From the NCBI RefSeq assembly GCF_000482385.1, contig NZ_AXVD01000016.1, positions 102,550 to 166,549 of the forward strand: a stretch of 64,000 nucleotides of DNA, given 5' to 3'. Within the stretch, counting starts at the first letter, position 1, and each line of letters begins with the position of its first letter. The stretch comes from Nocardia sp. CNY236. Lineage in GTDB: Bacteria > Actinomycetota > Actinomycetes > Mycobacteriales > Mycobacteriaceae. Made by a program: the position numbers and the translations under genes. Below, piece after piece: positions 57,095 to 64,000 of the stretch. The notes beneath the pieces are model-generated. The model had not been told where the DNA came from, did no database searches, and was given only the letters and a program-made list of their open reading frames with translations.

Positions 57095-59630
57095 GTGCGA
57101 CACGAGGTCGCGTGTGTTGAGTGGATGCTCTTATGAGAGGGGTCGGTGTTGGTGCCGATGACAGGGTAGTCCCGGGTCAGTGTCCGAGGATCTGTCCCCA
57201 CCCGGACGTGCGTCGCTGGTAACGGCGGGGTGCGAAGCTCCGGGGAGAAGCCCAAGTGCTGCCGTTCCACCCGGCGGCAACAAGCGAGGGGAAGGCCGGA
57301 CGGGTGAACGACAGTGAACCCTCGATGACGTCTCGTGAAAAAGGGCCTGGGCCGGTGGGATGTTCGAGCCAGGTGAAGGGCGAGCCGCTGAAAGGCGGCA
57401 GGCGCCGGATGGATGATTCACGCCGTCCGGGAGGACACCGCCGTCCCCGGGACACAGAGGGCGCCCTCCCCGGCCGCATCTTGCATGCGCGGAACGTGGA
57501 AACCCCGACGGAGTCCGCCACCCCGATGGGGTGGCGGTGGGCCGACTGTGAGGAAGGCTGAAATCTCCGGCGGGACAGGACGGCTCGAGAAGCGAAGGCC
57601 GGTGGGGCGAAAGGCCAGGGGAAATCGGGACCACGAGCGGCGGCCTCTCCGCTGCGGTCCCGGCCAACCCGCCGGATACCGGGCCTGGTGCCCGGGTCCG
57701 AAAGGACGCCGACGCGAGCCGGGTGAGCTTGTGGAGAGAGACGATGACAGCAACGGCAGCACCGATGGGCAAGTTGGACGCTGCGACGGAGGTCGGGGTG
57801 AACGGACCGGAGGGCGGTCTGTTCGTGGGTCGGGATTGGGACAGTGCCGATTTCGACCGCGCGGGCAAGAACGTAGGTCGGCTGCGTCAGCGCATCTTCA
57901 CGGCGTCGAGGAATGGGGACCTGGCTGCGGTCAGGAACCTGCAGAAGCTGATGCTCCGGAGCCTGTCGAACACGCTGATCAGCGTGCGGCGGGTGACGGA
58001 GATCAATGCCGGACGCAGGACGGCCGGGGTGGATGGGCAGGTCGTGCTCACCGCTGCGGGTAAAGCCGAACTGGTGCGTTTCATCCAGCAGCGCGACAGG
58101 ATATGGCAGGCCCGTCCGGTCCGGCGGTTGTTCATCCCGAAGAACGGCTCGGGGCGAAAGCGCCGCCCGCTGGGTATTCCGGTGATCGTCGACCGCTGCC
58201 ATCAGGCGCGGGCGGTGAACGCGCTGGAACCCGAGTGGGAGGCCCGGTTCGAGGCGAGATCGTATGGTTTCCGCCCCGGCCGGGGCTGTCATGATGCGAT
58301 CGGGGTAATCTACAACACACTCAATGGGCGCGACCCGAAACGGGTGTGGATCCTGGACGCGGACCTGGCGGCGGCGTTCGACCGCATCGATCACGACCAC
58401 CTTCTCGCTGAACTGGGCACCTTCCCCGCTCGGGGCATGGTCGCGCAGTGGCTGAAGGCCGGGGTGGTCGAACGCGGACGGTTCACCCCGACCGAGCAGG
58501 GAACGCCGCAGGGCGGGCTGATCAGCCCCGTCTTGTTGAACGTTGCCCTGCATGGGATGGAAACGGCTGCGGGCGTGCGTTATCACCTCTCCGGCCGGCA
58601 TGCCGGAGAAACCACGCCCGATAGCCCGGTTCTGGTCAGATACGCTGACGACCTGGTGGCCTTGTGTCACAGCCGCGAAGCGGCTGAACAGGTCAAACAG
58701 CGGCTCGCCGTGTGGCTCGCGCCGAGGGGGCTGGTCTTCAACGAGGACAAGACACGAATTGTCCGCGCGGAGACCGGATTCGATTTCCTCGGATTCAACG
58801 TGCGCCGCTACCGCTGCGGCAAGCTACTGATCAAACCGAGCAAAGCAGCCGTGAAGCGGATCCGGGAACGGCTGCGCCGGGAAGTCCGCGCTTCGCGCGG
58901 CGCTCCGCCTCTGGCGGTGCTGCGAACGCTCAACCCGATCGTTCGCGGCTGGGCAGCCTACTACCGGACGGTGGTCTCCAAAGACGTGTTCGTGTCCCTG
59001 GATCACCACCTCTGGCAGCTCACCTATCGGTGGGCACTGGCCAGGCACTCGACGAAGTCGAAGCATTGGGTCGTCGACCGGTACTTCGGCCGTTTCAACA
59101 CCGCCCGGCAGGACCGATGGGTGTTCGGCGACCGGGAAACCGGCGCCTACCTCGTCAGGTTCTGCTGGACGAAGATCATCCGGCACCGGCTGGTCAAGGG
59201 CACATCGTCTCCGGACGACCCCGCCCTGACCGACTACTGGGCCGATCGGCGCCGCAGAACCAGCCCGGCCCCACTGGACCGGGCGACACTGCGGCTGCTA
59301 CGACAGCAGAAAGGCTGCTGCCAGCTCTGCGGCCAGTTGTTGTTACTTGCCGATCGGCCACCGCAGTCCCCGACGCAGTGGGAGCAATGGCTGCGCACCA
59401 CGAGAACGGCGATCAAAGCACGACACATCGCCTACCAGGGAGCCGAAACACCGGATGGAGTGCAACCCCGCCTCGCTCACGCCTCGTGCCTGCGACGAAA
59501 AACCAACAGCAGCACGAGATTTCTGCAACCTCGAACGCCTCGAGAGCTTGCTTGAGCCGAGATGCCCGGAAAGCGGGCACGTCCGGTTCTGAGGGGGCCT
59601 CGGCGCAGTAATGCGCCGGGGCTATCCGAC
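57095..59630 (+). mobile_element. Group II intron (retroelement) with intron-encoded protein
   Basis: The 5' end GTGCGAC fits the GUGYG consensus. About 650 nt of structured leader (domains I-III) precede the reverse-transcriptase gene in domain IV. Domain V is clear at 59554-59589: GAGCCGAGATGCCCGG, AAAG, CGGGCACGTCCGGTTC. Domain VI follows with a stem closing around GCGCAGTAATGCGCC and a bulged A in GGGCTATCCGAC, 7 nt before the proposed 3' end. Boundaries are from consensus, exact to a few bases. The intron lies in the IS1380 leader in sense orientation. Confidence 0.85.
57744..59555 (+). CDS. ltrA: Group II intron reverse transcriptase/maturase with HNH endonuclease
   Basis: The 603-residue protein has RT motifs in order: RRLFIPKNGSGRKRRPLGIP, EARSYGFRPGRGCHDA, the QGTPQGGLISPVLLN block and the catalytic YADD (VRYADDLVAL). 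The maturase X/GIIM domain follows (GWAAYYRTVVSK, WALARHSTKSKHWV). The C-terminus holds an HNH-type zinc motif with CCQLCGQ and HASC, used for target-strand cleavage. All parts are intact, so the intron may be mobile. ATG 57744 has GGAGAGAG upstream. Confidence 0.95.
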   Translation: MTATAAPMGKLDAATEVGVNGPEGGLFVGRDWDSADFDRAGKNVGRLRQRIFTASRNGDLAAVRNLQKLMLRSLSNTLISVRRVTEINAGRRTAGVDGQVVLTAAGKAELVRFIQQRDRIWQARPVRRLFIPKNGSGRKRRPLGIPVIVDRCHQARAVNALEPEWEARFEARSYGFRPGRGCHDAIGVIYNTLNGRDPKRVWILDADLAAAFDRIDHDHLLAELGTFPARGMVAQWLKAGVVERGRFTPTEQGTPQGGLISPVLLNVALHGMETAAGVRYHLSGRHAGETTPDSPVLVRYADDLVALCHSREAAEQVKQRLAVWLAPRGLVFNEDKTRIVRAETGFDFLGFNVRRYRCGKLLIKPSKAAVKRIRERLRREVRASRGAPPLAVLRTLNPIVRGWAAYYRTVVSKDVFVSLDHHLWQLTYRWALARHSTKSKHWVVDRYFGRFNTARQDRWVFGDRETGAYLVRFCWTKIIRHRLVKGTSSPDDPALTDYWADRRRRTSPAPLDRATLRLLRQQKGCCQLCGQLLLLADRPPQSPTQWEQWLRTTRTAIKARHIAYQGAETPDGVQPRLAHASCLRRKTNSSTRFLQPRTPRELA

Positions 59631-59636
59631 AAGTCT

Positions 59637-61007
59637 ATGTCGTGGTATCCGTCGCTGAAAGTTGGCGGGGATGGTTCGGGTGTGGTGTCGCAGGCGGGGG
59701 CGGTGGCGTTGCTGCGGACCGCGGTCATGGTGGGGTTGGATCGGGAGTTGTCGGCGGGGTTGTCGCTGTGGCGTAAGGCTCTGGCCACTCATGATCCTGG
59801 CAAGATCGTGCTGGATCTGTCGGTGGCGATCGCGCTCGGCGGGGACTGTGCAGCCGATCTTGCCCTGCTGCGGTGCGAGCCGGCGGTGTTCGGGTCGGTG
59901 GCCTCGGATCCGACGGTATCGCGGACGATTGCGGCGTTGGCCGCTGACGCGCCGAAGGCATTGGCGGTGATCGCTTCTGCTCGCGCGGTAGCGCGGTCGG
60001 CGGCGTGGGCCGCTGCCGGTGAGCACGCTCCCGATCACGGCATCGATGCGGAGAATCCGCTGATCATCGACGTGGACGCGAGTCTGGTCGATGCGCATTC
60101 GGACAACGAACACGCGGCCCCGACCTGGAAGAAGGGATTCGGGTTCCACCCGCTGCTGGCGTTCATCGACCACGGCTCCGGCGGCACCGGCGAGCCGGCG
60201 GCGATGCTGTTGCGGCCCGGCAACGCCGCAGCCAATACCGCTGCCGACCACAAGGAAGTCCTCGCCGCCGCGCTCGAGCAGTTGCCGTTCCGGCCTGGGT
60301 ACCGGGTCGGCCGAAAGGTGCTGGTACGCACCGACGCCGGCGGCGGCACCCACGAATTCCTCACCTATTGCACGAACCGGAGGGTGGGGTACTCGCTGGG
60401 TTTCACCCTCACCGACGCGCTCGTCGATGCCGTGAACCTGGTCCCGAAGAAGGTGTGGACCCCCGCCTACGACGCCGAGGGCCAGGTGCGCGAGGGCGCG
60501 TGGGTCGCCGAGATCACCGATCTGGCCGAGTTGTCGGGCTGGCCGGACGGGATGCGGCTCATCGTGCGGAAAGAGCGCCCGCACCCCGGAGCGCAGCTAC
60601 GGTTCACCGACGTCGACGGCCTGCGGTTGACCGCGTTCGTCACCAACACCCGCCGCGGCCAACTGCCGGATCTGCAGCTACGGCACCGCCGCCGCGCCCG
60701 CTGCGAGGACCGAATCCGATCGGCGAAGGACACAGGCGCCGGTAACCTGCCTTTCAAAGCCTACGACGCCAACCGGATCTGGCTCGCCCTCGTGGCACTG
60801 GCCCTGGACCTGACCGCATGGCTGCAAACCATCGCCCTACATGACCACGACGCCCGCAGATGGTCACCGAAAACGCTACGCCTGCAACTATTCTCACTCC
60901 CTGCCCGGATCATCCGCCACGCCCGCCGCACCTGGCTACGCCTGCCGCACCACGCCCCACACGCAGGCCTGCTCACCACCGCGATCAACCGCCTGCAACC
61001 CGGCTGA
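59637..61007 (+). CDS. IS1380-family transposase
   Basis: The 456-residue DDE transposase has KIVLDLSVAIALGGDCAADLALLR and ASDPTVSRTIAALAADAP in the N-terminal part, IIDVDASLVDAHSDNEHAAPT with the first Asp, VRTDAGGGTHEFL with the second, and ARCEDRIRSAKDTGAGNLPF with the Glu. This is the standard IS1380 pattern and it is full length. The ATG lies only 6 bp after the proposed 3' end of the group II intron; after splicing it would follow GGTGAAG, restoring a ribosome-binding site. Confidence 0.93.
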   Translation: MSWYPSLKVGGDGSGVVSQAGAVALLRTAVMVGLDRELSAGLSLWRKALATHDPGKIVLDLSVAIALGGDCAADLALLRCEPAVFGSVASDPTVSRTIAALAADAPKALAVIASARAVARSAAWAAAGEHAPDHGIDAENPLIIDVDASLVDAHSDNEHAAPTWKKGFGFHPLLAFIDHGSGGTGEPAAMLLRPGNAAANTAADHKEVLAAALEQLPFRPGYRVGRKVLVRTDAGGGTHEFLTYCTNRRVGYSLGFTLTDALVDAVNLVPKKVWTPAYDAEGQVREGAWVAEITDLAELSGWPDGMRLIVRKERPHPGAQLRFTDVDGLRLTAFVTNTRRGQLPDLQLRHRRRARCEDRIRSAKDTGAGNLPFKAYDANRIWLALVALALDLTAWLQTIALHDHDARRWSPKTLRLQLFSLPARIIRHARRTWLRLPHHAPHAGLLTTAINRLQPG

Positions 61008-61208
61008 CCAGCAACAACCACCCCTACCAGACGAAAGGACAACCATCCCGGGCCCGTGGAACCCGGCAGCCAACCCGCTGACCGGGCTACCCTCGGTTGC
61101 CCACACCCCGCTGATCAGCAGCGAAAACCCAATCCGAACCCGATCACGCCAGGATGCGGGCCCGGCGAAAGATCGAGGCTAGTGCAATGGAGCGAGTTGC
61201 GAGCTGGA

Positions 61209-63713
61209 TCAACCGATCAGCGTTTCGGCTGCAACAACCTCAAACTCTCGGCGATAGCGCGCGTTTCTGATCGCGCGCATTCCGGGAGTTTGTCTCCGGC
61301 CCAAGAATTCCCAGTCTCCGATGATGAATAGGCGACCCCGCGTGAGGGTTAGCGCGGCGTTGAGTAGCTTGGCGGCGGCTACTTGGCGTCGCTCGCCGTT
61401 CAGAGCGGCTTGGGCAGCCCAGTGCTCCCGTCCATTGTCCTGCATCAGATCGAAGATCACGGTGTCGAACTGGCGGCCTTGAAGGCGGTGCGATGTGCCG
61501 CAGGGCACATCGAAGCCCTTGAGTTTCGATAGCGAGCTCGCCCGGTCGGCGTGCGCCGAGTAGGGGCAAACGAGCCCCATCGATTGGGTCCGGTCGCGGT
61601 TTTGGCACAGGCCGTCCATTATCTTCAGCCCCAGTGGATGCCACCAGGATGTGCCGTCGCGGTGAAGGCCCTGTTCAGGGTGTTTCGAGGTGTCAACGAA
61701 GGTAATGACCGGGCTGTCGATTTTTCCGCTCCACAAGGTTTCGAGTAGGCCGGCGTAGCAGAATTCGTTGACGATGTCGGCGATGATTTTCGGATAGCCG
61801 TACTGGGTTCGAAGAACAACGCAGCGAGAATGTGCTTCTGCCTTGGCGCGATCGCGGATTCCCAGCAGCGCGAAGACATCGTCACGTTGCCAGCGGCGCA
61901 GCTGTTGTTCTTCCTCGGTGACCCCATCGCCGATATCGGTGATCGGGGAGTTCTGCATGAAGTCTCCAACGAATGCGAAACCGCGATCGGCCTTCGAACC
62001 CGCGTAAACCAGCTGGCTGACGTAGGTCGACGCAGCGTCATTGACGATGACGGTGTCGAAGCGCCGGTTTGCCAGATCATTGGAGGTCGTCAGCGTAGCC
62101 AACGTGGAGGCGATGACGGGAGCAGATTTGAGTAGGTGTTTCCTGGCTTCGATGCACTCGTCTTCGATCTGCCCCTGCTCGTTGCGGAGTTGTTTTAACT
62201 CGGCATCGAGTTCGTGGACCCGCTTCTCGAGGCGCTTCATCTCATCGATCAGATCGAGCGCACCGACGGCCTTCGCGCTGCGGATGACGTCCTCGTAGTT
62301 CGGAACAGCCTCGGCGGCGGTCCTGTACAGCTCCATATTTTCGGGAAATTTCTCGAGCCATAGTTCGTCTTCTTGGAGAGTTTGTCGAAGTTCAGCGATC
62401 GTTTCCCTGCACTCCTGGCGTCGCCGAAATGCATTTCGAGCCAGGGCGAAACGTCGTTTGTTCTCCGCGGCATGGGCATTGACTGAGTCGAGACTGCCTC
62501 TTAGTCTCTCGAGTTCGGCCCTGTTCTCATCGATCGCGGCCATCTCTTCGTCTCCGTTATTGTCCTGCTCGGCGAGAGTTGATTCGATGGTAGCGATGCG
62601 CTGGGTGAGCTCATGGTATTGCTTCGCTGCCGAGGCGACGTCAAGCTGCCGTTTGGGCAGCGTATTGGCGACTGTCTTCTCCGCGTCGGACTGCTCTGAC
62701 AACTGGCCGATCTCCCGGTGTAGCCGGGCGATGTTCTCGACCGTTGGTTCCCAATCTGCGGCGAGCCTCACGGCTTCATCCGCGTCGCCCTGTGCCTTGT
62801 AGGCCTGTTCGATCAATGGAATATCCCAGTCTCTGAGGCGGTCGACGATCGAGTCGAGCTCGCCGCGAGCGGGGTCCGAGCTATTGGCCGCCTGTTCCTC
62901 GAGGATCTCCTGTAAGGCTGCTGCCCGGTCGGTGAGCACAGCGGCAGCCTTGTCGAGTAGCAGCCAATCATGCTCGCGCACAGTCTGGTCGATCTTTTCT
63001 GGTCTGCCCACCCGTACGATCTGGCCCGGACCCGAGACGACGTCGGCCATTTGCTTCACGACTTTGTCTACGGCGCTGTGGGTGTGCGCGGCAATGAGCA
63101 CAGATCTACCGGCAGCCATGGACGCCTCGATCGCCTTGACGATGACGGTGGTTTTCCCCGTACTACGAGGTCCCCAGATGAGCCATCCGCCTTCGGTTGT
63201 CATGGCGTGAAACGCTTGTGCTTGATCCGTGTTCAGGCCATCGACATCGGGGGCGGGTGAAAGCGTCTGCGCTGACCACAGGTCGGGAAGCCGGGGGCCG
63301 CGTCTCATCTCGCACAGCCGTCCACGCAGGTGATCCAGCAGGCTGGTGTCGCAGTACTTGACGCGCACGCGCGTCGCTCCTCGCAGGGCCTGGCGAGCCT
63401 TCTGCGTGACCTTGACTACGACTTGCCGCTGTGTAGGTGTGAACCTCAGGTGTACGCGACACCGACGCGGCGTGCCGGTGCGCGCTGCCTTCACTTCCTC
63501 GAGGAAGAAGGTCTGGCCGGACCATTGGAACGGTGGTAGCGGATGAGGCCGATCGACCTTCAGTAGCTCGGAAGACGGTAGCTGAAGCGGCTTGTTCGCG
63601 AAATCCTCCAGGTTGAGCGTTGGTTCCTCGTATTCGATGAGGCCATTGACCGCATCAACTGCACGCGATCGGATCCAGCGCCAATCCTCCTTGGTGTTGT
63701 TCGGTGGACTCAT
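61209..63713 (-). CDS. Large SF1 helicase-like (DNA2/NAM7-type) ATPase with coiled-coil insert
   Basis: The 834-residue protein has an N-terminal beta-rich region, Walker A GPRSTGKTT near 181, motif Ia LIAAHTHSAVDKVV, a 300-residue coiled coil (about 260-560), then the second half of the SF1B core: VIVNDAAST at Walker B, FVGDFMQNSP, QYGYPKII, CPYSAHADRAS, SHRLQGRQFDTVIFDL and AALTLTRGRLFIIGD. Walker B reads NDAAS where relatives have DEASQ, so the catalytic Glu is displaced by Asp or lost. The ATG at 63713 lacks a clear ribosome-binding site. No partner gene is visible. Confidence 0.82.
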   Translation of the reverse strand: MSPPNNTKEDWRWIRSRAVDAVNGLIEYEEPTLNLEDFANKPLQLPSSELLKVDRPHPLPPFQWSGQTFFLEEVKAARTGTPRRCRVHLRFTPTQRQVVVKVTQKARQALRGATRVRVKYCDTSLLDHLRGRLCEMRRGPRLPDLWSAQTLSPAPDVDGLNTDQAQAFHAMTTEGGWLIWGPRSTGKTTVIVKAIEASMAAGRSVLIAAHTHSAVDKVVKQMADVVSGPGQIVRVGRPEKIDQTVREHDWLLLDKAAAVLTDRAAALQEILEEQAANSSDPARGELDSIVDRLRDWDIPLIEQAYKAQGDADEAVRLAADWEPTVENIARLHREIGQLSEQSDAEKTVANTLPKRQLDVASAAKQYHELTQRIATIESTLAEQDNNGDEEMAAIDENRAELERLRGSLDSVNAHAAENKRRFALARNAFRRRQECRETIAELRQTLQEDELWLEKFPENMELYRTAAEAVPNYEDVIRSAKAVGALDLIDEMKRLEKRVHELDAELKQLRNEQGQIEDECIEARKHLLKSAPVIASTLATLTTSNDLANRRFDTVIVNDAASTYVSQLVYAGSKADRGFAFVGDFMQNSPITDIGDGVTEEEQQLRRWQRDDVFALLGIRDRAKAEAHSRCVVLRTQYGYPKIIADIVNEFCYAGLLETLWSGKIDSPVITFVDTSKHPEQGLHRDGTSWWHPLGLKIMDGLCQNRDRTQSMGLVCPYSAHADRASSLSKLKGFDVPCGTSHRLQGRQFDTVIFDLMQDNGREHWAAQAALNGERRQVAAAKLLNAALTLTRGRLFIIGDWEFLGRRQTPGMRAIRNARYRREFEVVAAETLIG

Positions 63714-64000
63714 GCGATCTTGCGAACCGGCATTCTCACGCGAACTTCCACCTATCATGATCATCATGATAGGCCGTTCGACGCGAAAGATGTTATCTCC
63801 GAACAACTTCAGCTTGCGGGCCTCAGGCTGCTCAGTCTGCGAGTAGAGCGCGGTGTCGGGCACAAGCCGATGGCGCGGCGCCGGGTTGCGTCCAGCAAAG
63901 TGGTGTACGACCAGACGCCAGCGAAGTCTGAGCGTGTCGTAGCCGGATAGAGGACGGTCACCGCGTGATCCTTCAAAAGACCGACCAAAGTCTTCGAAGG
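63714..64000. other. Intergenic region at the right edge, with a possible cupin remnant
   Basis: Upstream region of the SF1 ATPase gene. It contains the palindrome at 63751-63773. Around 63845-63875 the plus strand reads CGCGGTGTCGGGCACAAGCC, nearly identical to a piece of the cupin gene at 55588 and encoding RGVGHKPMA, so a fragment of a second cupin may lie here. Nothing else is recognisable up to the window end. Confidence 0.4.
63751..63773. promoter_or_regulatory. Perfect 11-bp palindrome upstream of the SF1 ATPase gene
   Basis: CCTATCATGAT and ATCATGATAGG flank a single C. It is centred about 49 bp before the proposed start, where a repressor would block transcription. The sequence is AT-rich compared with its surroundings. 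No regulator gene is in view. Confidence 0.55.

Larger units (their letters stand above)
56971..61178. mobile_element. IS1380-family insertion sequence interrupted by a group II intron
   Basis: The element is bounded by the 4-bp direct repeat CTAG (56967-56970 and 61179-61182), the target size of IS1380 elements. Its ends start CCTCG on both sides and match at about 9 of 12 bases. It contains a leader with a 17-bp hairpin, a group II intron and a 456-residue transposase. Without the intron it would be about 1.67 kb, normal for the family. It inserted exactly at the right border of the IS630 copy. Confidence 0.75.

Overview
The window is high-GC actinobacterial chromosome, most likely Nocardia or a close mycolic-acid relative. 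The evidence is a mycothiol-pathway gene (mca), type VII (ESX) secretion accessory genes (EspG, PPE-like and WXG-like proteins), DUF3558 and LpqU-type lipoproteins, and a core gene order I recognise from Mycobacterium tuberculosis: mfd-mazG, lpqU-eno-ftsB-DUF501-ppx, and cbs / metB / greA / DUF4307 / mca. Species assignment is inference.

Region 1 (1-17,780). The end of mfd and mazG are followed by about 14.8 kb of accessory genes that separate them from the lpqU-eno block. These are terD, a flavin/PNPOx-like protein, a methyltransferase, a Stealth-type sugar-phosphate transferase, a CpdA-type phosphodiesterase, a fluoride-channel operon (crcB-DUF190-crcB), a divergent HxlR/SDR pair, and a compact biosynthetic cassette on the minus strand (17.6-10.6 kb). 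The cassette holds a clavaminate-synthase/VioC-like Fe(II)/2-oxoglutarate oxygenase, an SbnB-like dehydrogenase, a fold-III PLP decarboxylase, an SbnA-like synthase, a MATE exporter and possibly a methyltransferase. A good match to the IdeR/DtxR iron box lies just upstream, so the cassette is probably switched on by iron starvation. It has no NRPS or NIS synthetase beside it. This is the best candidate for an undescribed system in the window.

Region 2 (17.8-41.5 kb) is mostly core: LpqU-like lytic transglycosylase, enolase, FtsB, DUF501, exopolyphosphatase, an APC permease, RNase Z-like hydrolase, tRNA-Leu(UAA), an RlmG/RsmC-type methyltransferase, a Bax-inhibitor-1 protein, thiolase, cystathionine beta-synthase, acyl-CoA dehydrogenase, cystathionine gamma-synthase, GreA, DUF4307, Mca and a flavin oxidase. 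Cbs and MetB together give transsulfuration in both directions between cysteine and homocysteine.

Region 3 (41.6-64 kb) is accessory and mobile. It holds an operon of an EspC-like protein, an 835-residue WXG-like protein and a lipoprotein. Next come a four-gene operon ending in a helicase with five helicase-associated repeats, a divergent XRE/DUF397 pair of the Scr1 type, a decayed IS5-like transposase, and an AT-richer orphan ESX module (DUF3558 lipoprotein, YxxxD-bearing helical protein, PPE-like protein, EspG). After these lie a frameshifted cupin and a nested mobile stack: a broken IS630 element abutting an IS1380-family element that is itself split by a group II intron. The window ends with a large SF1 helicase-like ATPase with a coiled-coil insert and an altered Walker B motif, preceded by a perfect palindrome.
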